DNA of 64,000 nt from Armillaria gallica (GCA_037576215.1 JBANDB010000002.1:2294001-2358000); one strand, 5' to 3'; shown: positions 12,594-25,370, numbered from the stretch's first letter. A program made the numbers and translations. The notes: generated by a model from the sequence alone, not told the origin.

Positions 12594-15457
12594 ATGGCAG
12601 ACAACCACTCTCAAGTGAACTCAGCGCTGTTCCCCTCTGGCGAGCCTGACAATACGCAGCATGCTCCGATTCCAGGATACCGGCGTCCAGTTGCTCGCCC
12701 GTCTATCACAACTTCAGGATCTCGGAATTTCCATAGGGACTGGAACTCGCAACCGACAACTCCCCGAACGTTCGAATACACACCTGACAGACCGTCACAA
12801 GCCTTGCCCTCCGCTACTGGTGAGATTCTCCCATCTTCCGTTGCCTTTCAAGGTTCAGAATGTGACCTTGGCCCTATTCATAGAGTTCGATACGCTTGGG
12901 AACAGCTATTCTGAGCCACCGCGTGCCGGTGTCGACCCAAAGTCTAAACTCTGGGAGTATTACAACAACGAGGCTCGCGTGGCGGATAAAGATATGTTGA
13001 GACGCTGGCAGGATGACATGGCGACGCTACTCATCTTCGTACGTCACTCCAAAGCGCGTTATTTCTCACACTCATATTGTCTAGGCCGGTTTGTTTTCGG
13101 GTGGTGTCCTCACCGTCTTCCTCATCGAGTTCTACACGACTCTTCAGCCCGACTACCAGGAAATATCGATCCGGCAGCAGTGGCTCATCTCGGTAAACCT
13201 TCAGGCATTGCTCAACGCGACTTCGGGTGCTCCGACGTACCCCGTTTTTGACACGACCGATGCGCTATCGGAATTCCGCGTTCCACGGTCGGCCTTATGG
13301 ATACAGGGTTTATGGTTCTCAGCCCTAGTCTGCGGTATATCGGTAGCCTTACTTGCCTGGCTCGTGAAGTCATGGCTGCTCGACTACGTGAAGGGTATGA
13401 ATAGCGGGAGTGCTTATGACCGTGCGCATCGCCGGCAGCATAGACACGATGCTCTTCTAAGCTGGCATGTACCGGCAATCATTGCCTCTCTCCCAGCACT
13501 CATGCACCTTACTGTCATGCTCTTCTTGATTGGCCTCGTCATTCTGATGTGGCAGCTAAATCGTGCTATAGGGTGCATCATGCTCAGCATGGTCATCCTC
13601 TTAGCCTTTATATATGCTGTATCAACTCTGCTCCCTCTATTCTGGCCCTCATGTCCATATAGAAATGTGGTCTTGCTGCTGCTTTTAGAGATGCTGGCTC
13701 CTTCTGCTCAAAAGCTGGTCAATGCTGTCATTGATCTATGCTTGAAGCTTGCTGACTGGGCTCGAAAGCATTCTTTTACCATTCCCCAGGCCTTTGATAC
13801 ATGGTTATTGTGTCAGAAAAGCCATCTTTATAATCATGTTAGAGATGAGCAGAAATGCATTCAGTTCACTGATTCAGAATTGACCTGGAGAAGTGTTATA
13901 TGGCTACTCAGATATTCTCAGAATACTGCAACTGTAGATGTATGTCTCCGCTCAATAACTAGGCTGAAATTTGAGCCAAAAATGATTGGCTCTCTGCTTG
14001 AAGCAGATGCACTTGATCTGTTATTTTCACGGATTGACATTATGCTTCCTTCATCTGATAATAGTTTTTGGAGGACACTCACTCCTGCTCCTGTTGGATG
14101 TGTGACTTCTCATTTATCTCATCAGTATATGCTATCTGTATTGCATCTTTGGATGCTGGTTTCATTACAATATGAAGTATCTCTGCCTTTAATCACACAA
14201 GTAACTCAAAACCAGAAGTATATACCTTTATATGGTGACTGGCTATATTTGTGGAGAGGACTTAGAGAAAAGCTGTCTTTTGCTGAACTACTAAGCAATA
14301 ACTATAACATTGATGATTTTGTTACTATTGTTTGCACAGAATGCTTATACTATCATTTGCATCCAGACAATCACCTTGCTATAAATGAGATGCAAATTCT
14401 AAAACAAAATCCTGTATTAGATCTTTTAGATCTTATAGAAAAGCATCTTACAGAAACATCCATTCACAATCATTTGGGACAGGGTCTAGATCATTTAACT
14501 TTAGAAATAATCCTGGAAACTCTCTGCTACTCAGTTGCAAGAGTGGACAATCACCAACTGATCTTTCAGGACAAGATTTTATCTCTACTGTTTAATCTGA
14601 TAGGAACACTTGAGAAAGAGGACAATTATATATATAACTCACTTGCTTTATCTTTCACAATACTTGCAACCAATGATTGCAATACAAAGAGAGAACAATT
14701 GCTAGAGTATCAAGAAACAAAACAGAAGCAAACATTTTCTGATAATAAGGAGCTGAATATGAAGATTGTCACTATTATCAGAAACCTATTATGGAAACAC
14801 TCTGAAATGCAGTATACTGAACCTGATACAAAACTCTTACAACTATTTCTGCAGTTGTTTAAATTTGTATTAAATACAACTACAAGTCCAGTTGTTGATA
14901 ATATCTTCATAGAATTGCCTTCTTCATACATAGATGCTCTGATACTTCATATCTGTGATCTTGACCAACAGTGGTTGCAGTTTGAATATCTATCTCTTAA
15001 TTGGCTCATTAATCTGTTAGTCAAAATATACTCTGATATTGTCACATCAGAAAGCTGCCGAGATAAGATAATAAATATATTGGGATCATTAGCTGCAGAG
15101 CAGTGGCCTGATGAAACACATAACACAATTTGCTCAAGCATATTTCCATTCCTTAAAGAACAGTTGAACAAGTCAGAAAATGCCATTGAAACATGCAGAA
15201 TATTGCAGGAAAAGCTGTTTTATACTTTATCTCAAAAAGATAGAAGATTGCTCAAAGCATTTATACAATTTGAACTGGTTGATCCAATTAGTACAATTCT
15301 TGATAATGATGAGTCAAATCAATTGGGCAGAAATTGGCTAGGATTTATGAAGTTATGGACATCAGATAGACAGGATTTTGTGTATACTGATACAGAACTT
15401 CTTGCATATCAAACACTATACAAAGCCTGTCAACAACAGAATGCTGTAGTTGAATAA
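12594..15457 (+). CDS. DUF6535 domain membrane protein with long AT-rich-encoded C-terminal region
   Basis: Starts at ATG 12594 in a good context (accATGGca). Exons 12594-12819, 12884-13038 and 13085-15457 give about 917 residues. The first part reads SKLWEYYNNEA, MLRRWQDDMATLLIF, then AGLFSGGVLTVFLIEFY and LQPD after an intron, which is the hallmark of the DUF6535 family. Four hydrophobic segments follow up to about 13650. The remaining roughly 600 residues are soluble, helix-rich and full of Leu/Asn/Gln (for example LLQLFLQLFKFVLNTTTSPV), and look like a helical-repeat domain, but no named family is recognised. From about 13640 the G+C content falls abruptly: by count 35 of 60 bases at 13201-13260 against 18 of 60 at 14281-14340. 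The frame nevertheless remains open to the stop. Function is unknown; DUF6535 genes often sit in variable fungal regions. Confidence 0.82.
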
Positions 15458-15905
15458 TATACAAGTATATAACCAGGAACACTGGTTATCTACTAGAGGT
15501 AGCCAGAGGATCTAGATAGGTAGTTACATACACTTCCTTCTCTTCAGTTGACCACCACCTGAATCATTTCAATATTCATATAGAGCTTGTTCCTTGCACT
15601 TCATGTGATCTGAGTTTGTAGTGTTGCATCATGGCTATGTGCTTCCAAAGTAGCTATATTATATATACACATCTTTGAATTCTCATTAGTTGGTAATGAT
15701 GATAATAATTTGAATTCTAGATGAGTACCAAGCCCTCACCAGGTCTCAGATCAGACACTTAATGGACATGTACAAAAATCCACAGAGACAGTGCAGCTTT
15801 GGTGTTGTGGTATGGGCTCACAGCTAGCAAGGTATGGAATATGTGGCTACTGCATATATGTGTGTGCCTACAGCTTTCAACCAGTCCAAACACCACACAA
15901 GACTT
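15458..15905. other. AT-rich 3' intergenic region between convergent genes, with a hairpin just after the stop
   Basis: Low-GC DNA continuous with the second part of the DUF6535 gene. Directly after that stop, ataaccag (15469-15476) and ctggttat (15482-15489) form a perfect 8-bp stem with a 5-base loop. A further short palindrome lies around 15490-15506. No coding potential is seen. The AT-rich character ends close to the stop codon of the next gene. Confidence 0.55.
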
Positions 15906-16960
15906 TTAATGGGTAGAGATTGGCATTTTGGTGAGCACTACATACAAATCAGGTAAGAGAGGCATACTACGTTCCTCAACATATCTAGAATCCTGCAATA
16001 AACCTGCAAACTGAGTCTTACCCAACAACCAGTCGAGCAGTTGTAATCCAAAGCTCTCTTCAGGAACAAGTTCCTTTCTCATACGGTTAGCCTCCATGAT
16101 TGACGCTCTGTCCTGGGGAGATATCCTATTGAGCTCGACAGTCTTGAGACCAACTTGTAGGTATAAGAAAAGCTCAGACAGAACATCACCCACAGTGACA
16201 CCGACGTTCAAATCTGATGACCGGAGATCAAGCACCCATGGAAAAGAAGGGGAGATGACATTGAGGATTGTCATACGCGGAGAGCTAGCAGGTTCATAGC
16301 GGAATGAATCAAATTCCTCTTCAACGCCATTGCGAACGCGTCTGGCGGTTGATGGGTCAAACATCATGTTCCAAACAAGATGGTCGCTGCTGGATGATGG
16401 TGCAGAAAACATTGGATTCAGAACTGGAAGGATCTTCAAACCGGCAATAAGACGGGGCTCGAGGACAGGGCCATCTGTAGAGAATAGTAGAAATTCTGTC
16501 AGATAAAACTCGGGCAATATTGGGGAACCAACGCACAGCCAGCTCCGACAGCCCATTTACCGAACAAGATAGTCTCGATCTCCGGATATTCTTCTGCTTT
16601 TCCCGTCGGACGAGTAAGCGGTGGCATTGGTTCTGGGTGGCGAGAGGTCGCAGGTTGTGATAAGGACCGTCGTCTGGCAGGTTGTGGAGTAGGGAGACTT
16701 CGCTGGGAACGAAGCTGCTGCATAGTCATATCCTCCGGACGAAGCGTATGACGACTGGAGACTTGCCCATACTGGGGCATTCGGGATTGATGGGTAGGCT
16801 GCGAATCAGCTGTAGCAGGCCTTGGCAATGGTGTCGGAAGAGTCTGAAATTGAACGGAAGGCCCGTCACTGCGACGCGAACCACCATCCCTAGGCCTGAG
16901 TATCGGACGTGAGGGGTGCACATTCGGGTCGCGGTGACGAGGCGAATGGCTTGGATCCAT
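15906..16960 (-). CDS. DUF6699-domain protein with disordered Pro/Arg/Ser-rich N-terminus
   Basis: The protein starts MDPSHSPRHRDPNVHPSRP and has about 150 residues of low-complexity Pro/Arg/Ser/Gln sequence before EIETILFGKWAVGAG. An intron of about 55 bp joins in phase to YGPVLEPRLIAG. The C-terminal part contains NMMFDPSTARRV, TILNVISPSFPWVLDLR, VGVTVGDVLSELFLYLQ and a long helical end, the pattern of DUF6699: a WDV-like strand, a PW-containing strand, then VTVxDVL. Function is unknown to me; the family is common in Agaricomycetes. Total length is about 330 residues. It converges with the DUF6535 gene. Confidence 0.8.
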
Positions 16961-17859
16961 GAGAAAACAATGCTACTAGGTAAAGATCAGTATTAGATGA
17001 GGATCTATGCGTTCAATACTCGCCACAAATACACCAAGAGGGATCAAACAGATATACAGAAAATTACAGAGCAATCATGAAGGAAGGATGGCATCGAGAG
17101 CGGCAGGATTTGTACGCCAAAGGGCCGAAGCCGGTGGGCGTTGAAGGCTATCATACGCGATCAGGTTGTTGACAATGGCGGGACAAAGTTACCACAACAA
17201 AGCTTGTCTTTTGCCTTTTACCATCACCATCGTCAATCCACCCTCCGACGTTCTTTTCTTTCGAATTCGTTATCGATGACGGTGGCAGCGGCGGGAGATT
17301 GTAGGGAGTCTAAAGAATCTTACCACGACGGTATACGGTATCTCCAGAACAGAGAATTGTCGCCGACCTTGATTTCAGTTTCTTCTAGTTCAACTACGAC
17401 GTTTCTTGAGAATAGAATCATTGCCTTGACAAAATGTGATCCACGAGCGCAATTGCCGTCTGGTGAAATCTAGTCCTGTGGCTTAAGGACTTTACCTCAA
17501 TTGTTGCACCTGGCCTCCACTTCACCAGAACTGTTGAGATCCCCTTTTCCTTCGCAGCCTGGAAAGGCTATCAAGGCTCTTGCTTGTACAGCATACGATG
17601 AATGTGAATCATCGACGGCGAAATGGCCCATGAGCGATTGGACGTAGACCTTCCTAAAAACTCAGGCGTCTACCATGTCTGCCTCGCTTATCTAAGTCCA
17701 AAGATGCGGCATGGTCTATCCTCAGTAGTGGTGGAGCTACTATCGTGGCTTAGTTAGGTTAGAAATGAATGGGTTGCTCCCTTCGCCCGAGATGTAATCT
17801 CGCTTGGGTGGGCTGGGCGCGTTGTCGAGTATTGGAGGAATGAAGATGTGGAATGGCTA
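16961..17859. other. Intergenic, no gene recognised
   Basis: Upstream region of the DUF6699 gene, then about 800 bp in which all open frames are short and motif-free. The sequence around 17141-17473 is open on the plus strand for 110 codons, but its composition and lack of motifs argue against a gene. Confidence 0.5.
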
Positions 17860-18830
17860 GGCACTGGGAACCACATTCGCGCTGGACGTCGTATCCAAGC
17901 TTAGAGACCACGATAAGACCTCCAAACGGCTCTTTGACACAGACGAGCGAGCCCTGACAACGGACGCTTAGCAGGCGGACCTTTTTGCTGGACACAGACA
18001 CCCCCGACCCCAAGTTCATCGCTACACTCAACTCCCGCCTGGCCTATGTCGAATCCGACTACATCGAACACAATCGCAAGGAGAACACCCAGAAAAGCTC
18101 TCGCACAAATGGCTATCGTATTCCGCTCCCCTGAAAATAACCTTTATGCGCCTCCTTTCATACGTTGGTCTCGCAGAAGACTACCACCTTGACCGATGTT
18201 TCCTTATCTACGAGCTCCCACCCACCTTCACCCTGCAGCCCCACAACCCCACCCTCGCCTACATCCTCTACAAACAAACCCGCATATCCCTCGACGACCG
18301 ATTCCGCATCGCCGTCGGGCTTGCCACCGCCATATTCGAGATACCCGCCGCAAGGTAGACGCACAAGTCCAATCGATGCGACAACATCCTCGTCGATGGC
18401 AAGGACCCAGGGTGGACGGCAAGATCGGGGCCGCGCACCTCGTCGGTTCCAAGCTGAATGACCGCAGGTTATTGGTTCTGATTGCCACCCCGAGATGGAT
18501 CCGGTTAAGAGAAATCACCATCATCCTGAGCGGCAGGGCTGCAGGGACACACTGGTGCAGAAGTTTGATAGCCGACACGACAGTCTCGGAACTGTACCCA
18601 TCGACGCCTCGGAGTATATTTGGGCGACCCTCATCTCTAGCCGAAGGAGACATAAAAAGGGACCATGGGTATGCGAGGCAGGGGGGATAAGGTGAGTGTT
18701 AAGTATGCAAATGCCGTCTTGACCTGTTTGGTAAACGGCAACAAGCCCGGTAAGACGATGGACGGTCTGTGTGAAGAATTTCACGATGGAAGTTTTGAGG
18801 TCATTGAAGGAGATACAGGACGGATTTAGA
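17860..18830 (+). pseudogene. Broken fungal protein-kinase-like gene (pseudokinase type)
   Basis: Fragments in plus-strand frames follow the order of a fungal kinase-like domain: FALDVVSKLRDHDK (about 17875), FLLDTDTPDPKFIATL (about 17985), LLSYVGLAEDYHLDRCFLIY with ELPP (18149), and SLDDRFRIAVGLATAI (18289). After an in-frame TAG at 18356-18358 comes HKSNRCDNILVDGKDPGW. This matches the catalytic-loop region of kinase-like domains whose usual wording is GWVHKxIRSxNIL, where the catalytic HRD is already absent. Further on, a HPERQG and SLGTV pair in other frames resembles the HPDRQG...YDIYSLG segment. The frameshifts and stops make a working product unlikely. Boundaries are approximate. Confidence 0.6.
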
Positions 18831-19121
18831 GCGATTCATTCGTCTTTTGGTTGCTGGCGTTCCAACAAATTTCGTAGGGTCGATCATCTGTAGCTATCTG
18901 ATACTGATGTGGATATTATTGAGAATAGGATATCTTGCAAAATACTCTTAGTGATGCGAGGATAAGCCCGGGCCTGTATTCACATTGAGCCTGCTCTCGT
19001 CAATGCTACGATGTTCCCAGGTCGCCAGCAATCACCACAGACGGCCTTTTTTTACTCTACGATGAGATCCTCTTTTAACGACACACGTCTCTCGCCGCCT
19101 CTTAGAGGACTAATTTATGCT
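18831..19121. other. Intergenic, nothing recognised
   Basis: Short spacer between the kinase relic and the 3' end of the F-box gene. No open frame or repeat of note. Confidence 0.5.
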
Positions 19122-20679
19122 CTATCCCGCGCATTCAGTCTTTGCGTTCATAGACACAACAATCGTTTGCTTACCCTTTAGATCGTACACCTTTAGGTCT
19201 AAACCCTCTTGCTTGAACGCAGTCAGACGCTGGATATTATACATGACCGCGTCTCTCCAATCCAGTCGCGTATCAGAGACCTCTCTGGCGACGTTTTCAC
19301 TTTCTATGCGGACAGTTCGTAGTCGTGGCTCGACCGCCTGCCAGCGATACTCGATTAAATCCACCAAAGCGGAGTCGAAGGCGATACAGGATTCCTCCGC
19401 AATGAAAACGCGTGGTGTCTTGATCGTCAGAGACCTCAACTTTGGGAAACCTTCGAACGCGATTTGTTGAAAAAGCTGGCTCAGGTTGCCCCAGTTCTTA
19501 AGATATCGTAGGTCGATCGTGAGCTCCTTCGTTTCAGAGGAGACCGGGATAGGGATGACGACGGATATAGGCCGCTTACACCTTGGATCCTGCGATAGAA
19601 TTAAAGAAAACTTTCGCACCTGGAAATGAGATCGCAGTTGCATCATCTCCAATGCCGTGCTTGTTTGTGCATTTAAGGCATTGGAAGGAAGGGTGAGGTC
19701 GTTAAGTGATGGACAAGTCAGATAGTTGAGGATGCATGAGCTTCGCAGATGAAGAGAATGTATGGCGGGAAGTGTCACGATGTTAGTATTCACGTTACTC
19801 CAATCCGTGTCCGAATTCTGGTCCTCAAACACTTCAATCCTTGGACAAAGTGCCAAAGTGTCTATGCACTTTCTGACGGCCCCGGACTTTCGCAGGTCCA
19901 AGACTAAATGAGTCAACTGGGCCCAAGGTAGCTGAATACTACGCGGCCAGAAGATTTCATGTGGGACGGACAATCGCAACGTCCTCAGCCGAGGCGCCTC
20001 TCTAAACACATTACACGCGTCTGTAACAGAATCCAAGTAAGTCGGCTCCGCGAAGCCCAGACTTAACGAAACCAGCTGGAATGGCTGCGGATGAGCACGC
20101 TCGGAGAAGGAGGACACTATGGCATCTGGTCTGGCATGGACAAAACTGGCACTTTTCCACCGGGAAATATGCGGTAAGAGGCAATCAACAAGCAGCTTGT
20201 GGCTTCCGCAGAGGTAATCAAAATCCACGGCAAAAGTCAGATCGGCACAGCCGGACCTTTGGAGGACACCGTTCAAGAGCGCTATGCTGACTTTCTCTTT
20301 GGAAAAAGACAGACGAGGCACGTAGAAGGATGCCCATAGCGCCGGACATGACCAGGCAATTCGACGCCAGTTTCGGCAGACTCTGCCTAGGGTCCATGGC
20401 CCTCTGGTGAAGACGTTGAAAGGATGCTCGATGGCCAAGGTGAATATCTCAAACAACAGTTCTAGTGGCAACCTGTGCACGAGTGCCAGTGGACGTGCCG
20501 CGCCCGCTCCAGATTCGTGGTTGGCCGTGAGTGGGGCGGGAGGTGGTAAAGTGGCGAATGGATCGTCGCTGATACGACGCTTCTTGGACAAAGAGCCCGA
20601 CGATGAGCTAATGACGAGAACCTAGAATGAAGACGCGTAAGTGCGCCACTGCGACCTCGATCGTGGGTATACACACCAT
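19122..20679 (-). CDS. F-box protein with leucine-rich C-terminal region
   Basis: The N-terminal region after a short basic/Pro segment reads LVHRLPLELLFEIFTLA, then TLGRVCRNWRRIAWSCPALW, a typical basidiomycete F-box. The rest is a series of irregular leucine-rich units such as PRLRTLRLSV, QLTHLVLDLR, AIHSLHLRSS, SLNDLTLPS and KLRSLTIKTP. Such proteins usually act as substrate receptors of SCF ubiquitin ligases; the target is unknown. The frame has no ATG near its 5' end. An ATG at 20677-20679 followed directly by GT, with an acceptor at 20622, gives ATG|GTTCTCGTC, so the start codon sits alone in exon 1 and the joined protein begins MVLVISSSSGSLSKKRR. Total length is 500 residues, mostly encoded in one exon. 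Confidence 0.85.
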
Positions 20680-23017
20680 TAGCCTGAAAAAAAATTAAAT
20701 CCTTTGGGCGCTTGGATGCGAGCAGGGTTTTTTTTGGTAGAGAATTAAGGGTGCAGAGATGACAGTGAGCGTTGGATGAAGGTTGAGAACAAGTAACTGG
20801 TAGCAAGTATAAGAGAGAGTACTAAATTAGAAGGCACGTGGCGGCGTCTCTTTAACCCGCCACTAAGACGTTCTCCGAGTCTAACTCTATCTCATACTTT
20901 TATACGGAGGAATCTATAATTTGCGCGTATTACTGCATAGTACGTGCTTCTAGTTCCTCATTCTGTCAGCCCGGTACCTTGGAAGCGATAATGACCCAAT
21001 GATAACCTGAAAACCGAACCTTTGGGGAGCGAGCGAAAGCGATACAGGTCCCAGAACTGGTGTTCAGCGGCATGCCGCCTCCTCTTGGATCCTAGAAAGA
21101 TAAGGGGCGACTCGCACGTACGCCACAGGCACTGTTCATAGCAGTAGCATCTTGACGAAGAATCGGCCAAAGTTCCTGCTAAGAACACAGATAACTTCGC
21201 CCTTGAAGCGCCAAGGCCGACGGAACATCACTCTGATACAGGAGTAGAAGTGTACCATACACGCCCCGACACAACACCGACACCCCCGTTATGCATCTGA
21301 TGGTCAAATGAGTTCTGAAACAGACCAAAAAGAAAGTCGGTACTAGGTAGGGGCGGCGCGCCGTTGCGCCCTTGGAAAGTACTGATTCGGACACCCCGGG
21401 AATCGCAATGGAGATATTATTCACGTTATTACAGCACCGTCACTGGCACCCGTGGGAGATTACCGAGTAGCAAACGTCGGGACCGTCCAGTTGCGTGAGG
21501 AACCTGATGAGGCGTCATGACAGGCGCCCTGTTTCCCCCCTTCATCCAATGAAAAATTCATCCACCATGATGTCAGGGATCTCCACTTGCAGAACTGAAC
21601 GGCCAGGGTTCCCCGGTAAAACGGATCTTGCTCAGTCGGGAGCACGGAGTGTGATCCTTAATAATGAATTAATGAAATCGCTCGTCTTTGCGGTCCTGAT
21701 CAGGAGGATACGTACACCATTCCTGGACTGGAATCATCTCCCGGCCTCCAGGATATGCCTGCCAAAACCGCTTTCCAGCGTAAACTGATAGCCTCGGTTG
21801 CGATGAAAATTTCTGACGAGATGGCGTGCTTTTACAAGTAACGAGGTCGGTTAGAGATAAATGAAAAAAAAATATCTCGATGGGAGGCAGGTTTCCTGAG
21901 ATGTTAGGTAATGAGCTTGTCGTGACAAGATGCCTGTCGTATATGCTAGTACCCTAAAGATGAGATCCAAGTCTGAGACGGCGGTCGAGTCTCCAGGTCA
22001 TGGGAGAGGTCCAGGCGAGGGGGAAAGGATGAGCAAACCAGGTCGTGTTAATAAGTATGGGAACCCCTGCAATATTGACGAGTCCTTGGCTCTACAAACC
22101 CTGAGCGTGGCCGCTGCCAAGCACTACAACGGGGCTCGGTGCCAGGTAGAGGTAGGTCTCCATTTACTGACACAAGCAAGTACTTACTGGAGTCCTGTTA
22201 CTACTACGGACTCGGAGATAATAATCCTGAAAAATGATTCACCTTGCTGCGGACCTAGAGCTGATTACAAGTGACAAGATGGTAAGTAGCCCGTTTCCAG
22301 TCCTCCTGAGCGTTGCGGCCGCCAGAGTAGTACCGCGAAGTTTAAGTCAAAGACTCAAATGCTGCTGGCAGTAGAGCGGAAAGAAATCGATATTTCCTGT
22401 GGTCATTGCAAACTCGCCCTCGTCGAAGCATCTCAACAAATCGAGAGACGGTAGAAACCCATGGCCGTCGTTACGCGCTAATAGTCCCGCCCAGTCACGA
22501 CTCAACCAAATTCCAAGAGTAGCCACGTGGCCCTGCCGGCACAACCCTCCGTAAAGCCGACCACGCACCGTCGGGCTCGGGATTACCACCTATAGTTTTT
22601 TTAACCCGCGACATAGACGGCAGTAGAACTTGGGTTTCTGCACCCCGTTTCCTCCACTTGACAGATTCGAAAAAATAACTTGTTAGGCTCCGCAGTTCGG
22701 CATATGTTTTAATCGTCTTCTTTACAGAATGCACCCCCTCGTCGGGGGCAGTTCCATGAGTTCGGATTTTTGGACAGGTTATGGGTACAGTTACTATATG
22801 CTAGTTGGATCCAAAGGCAAAGCGATTCCTACCCTGATTATTTTATGTACAGAACGAAGAGATCAAAGCACAGGAGACAAGTTAAGAGTACAGAAAAATA
22901 GTAGGTGCAAGCGGGTAGGGTATAGCGTATTCGACACAGCAGGATATAAAGCGACGTTAAAAAATACAGACCTTGGGACACCAAATGGAAAACAAATGTA
23001 AACGAGGAAGATATGAA
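20680..23017. other. 2.3-kb gene-poor region
   Basis: Contains only short open frames without motifs. The stretches at 21930-22274 (+) and 22347-22589 (-) are the longest and show no exon structure or family resemblance. No inverted or tandem repeat of note was found by eye. It may be old transposon debris, but nothing supports a specific assignment. Confidence 0.5.
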
Positions 23018-25370
23018 TTATATTGGACGTGCTAGATATTCATCTGCTTCTGGGTCCAGTAAGTCGATTGGAGACGTGAATGTCATGATCTGGACAAGAG
23101 GGTGGTTAGTTAGACAGATGATGGATAGATAAAGAAGAGCATACGTATGGATGGACAGCCTGCCCGGGGGCACTGGTCGAAGCTTCCTCTTCCAGAGAAG
23201 TCGATGCCATAGGCTGCATACGTGCTTTGTTGCTCTGCGATGTACTCGGACGCAAGTCCCACGTCGCATCTGAGCGCTCTTCGCCTCTGTGATATTCGGA
23301 TGTATCAGGCTCGTGGTCAATGTCAGAGTCGGGCGATGTCACGTCTATGTCTTCTGAAAAATGCCGCTGATGGTGATGTGGTGGTAGATGCGGGCAGTAT
23401 AAGGAGTGTTGCGTATCGTTGGGGAAGTTGTAGATGTAGATGTCATCCCCGGATTTGGGAGATGATGGATCTTGGAATTGATAACGAGGTAGTGAGCCGG
23501 AGTGCATGGTGAAGATAGGCGCCGTTTGTGGCGGTGGTGGTGAAATATTCTTGGACATGTATCCAGATTCTCGGGTAATAGATCGGGGGAAGAATATCTA
23601 GCAAAGGAATTAGTCTCACTTGAAATTTTTTGTGTTATGCCGTTTCAACTTACTAGTAGTGTGATCGCGGAAGAAACGAAGCATCCAATTCCTCCAATCA
23701 TGATCAAGAAGTCTTCAAAGTCGATGTTCATCAGTCATATCGATCAAAATGATCAACACCTTACCTGGCCAAAATCTAACAAGAAAGGATGAGTAGGTAT
23801 TAATAGTATCGAACACGGGACTCACGGATGACTGAGAACCGGATATGGCCCGGCGACGCCATCAGCACCAACGACAAGAAGAGGAATATTGAACAAGAAG
23901 CGGAAAATGACCCGAATGACCTATCTCGTCCAAGGTGAGAAACAAACGCTGATACGTGACTCAAACGTACATTCAGATGATAAAAGGTGGACAATCTGAT
24001 AACGACATCAGGTTCAGCGCCCTCAAGTTTTACATGACGAATGAACGCTGGGAAACGAGCAAGGACGTAGACAAAACATAATGTTGTCAAGGACCCTGCA
24101 GAAGAGCCACTGAGAAAAATCCAGGCCACGCACTAGAATCAGAATAGATGAGCTCTGAAAATGCAGGAATACAAATGAGAAGCATACAGAATCCAAGTCT
24201 TTTCTTTGGACAAGAGCGGCGAGAGGCATCCCGAGAACGGCTATCATACTTCCTTTAAACAAGGTGCCAATGGCTGGTCAGCAAAAGCAATTTGAAAAGA
24301 GCGAAGTATAGATTTACCGAGATACCACACGCGGAACTCCCAGCTATGGAACCAATTGCGCTTGCTGGGACCTTGATGAAGGAGAAAGAGCCAGAAGGTT
24401 AATTCTGTAGAAACTCGGTCGTCAGGGATGGAACTGATACGGAAGCGGGGAATGATCTAGCCTTCAAGATGGGTAACGCTAAGAAAAAACGGGTTGACAT
24501 ATCAATCAGTCATGACGGCGGAGGTAAGAGAGAAGAGGTACGGACAGTTCGAAAGCCCAGGCAAAGCTGAGGACGAAGTAGAGTGGGAGGACCCATTGGA
24601 GATGGTTGTGATGCCAGAGAGCGAGTGGGGTAGGTAATACTGCAAGAGCAGCCAGTCAACGGAGAATAGACGTCAGACGACCGAGTACGGACCAGTATTC
24701 AGTATTGTCACATATCCTACTTGTAACGGCTGCTGAGTGCTGCAACCAGGTGATGGAATAGAACACGGACCTTCCCTGTATTTTAGGATTGTCACTGCAA
24801 CACTGAACACGACGAGGAGAGGTACGGTAGCAACGTAGGAGTACCTAGACCAAAATAATAAGCAAAACGCGAGCAGTGGTAAAGGCATATTATTCACGTC
24901 ATGACCCGCTTGAAAGCGCCAGGCTGTCGACCAGAAGACCATTTCAAACATTGAAACCTATCGTAGGACCACAGGTGAAGAGTCATGAAAGCTTGAAACT
25001 GCAGATACAGTGAGCAACGCCTCGTCTCCCTGCAACCCAAAACGGTGTGCTCACGGTGCAAGCCAGGACGGCCCACAGAAGATAGGCCGGTGGCGATCCA
25101 GAGCTCATGAAATGTCGCGAAAAGAGACTGAAAAGGTCGTGAAAGAGGCCAGTTTTGAAAGAAATCAAGAAAGAAAGAAAAGGGAGTGGAAGAGACCCTG
25201 CATCCACGAATGGTTATGATATTCAGCAGAGCTTGTCGCTGTTGTCCCTGTTCGGTGTTGCCCGGCCCAAGGCACCGGAATTGGAAATTCGAACCCAAGG
25301 CAGCCAAGCCGGCTTCGATCACGTCTACCGGAGGCAAATGTGCATCTGCCGCACAAAAATACCCGTTCAT
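23018..25370 (-). CDS. Multi-pass membrane protein of a conserved basidiomycete family, disordered C-terminal tail
   Basis: The start reads MNGYFCAADAHLPPVDVIEA, followed by GLAALGSNFQFRCLGPGNT. Many short exons with hydrophobic segments follow, including CVAWIFLSGSSAGSLTTL, a joined segment VIRVIFRFLFNIPLLVVGAD with GVAGPYPVLSHP, and DFLIMIGGIGCFVSSAITLL joined to IFFPRSITRESGYMS. The cytosolic tail is Ser/Pro/His-rich (about 150 residues) and ends DLLDPEADEYLARPI. The hydrophobic-segment count is near seven. I remember this pattern from other basidiomycete genomes as an uncharacterised transmembrane protein; a receptor role is possible but not shown. Exon boundaries in the first third are uncertain. 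Confidence 0.7.
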
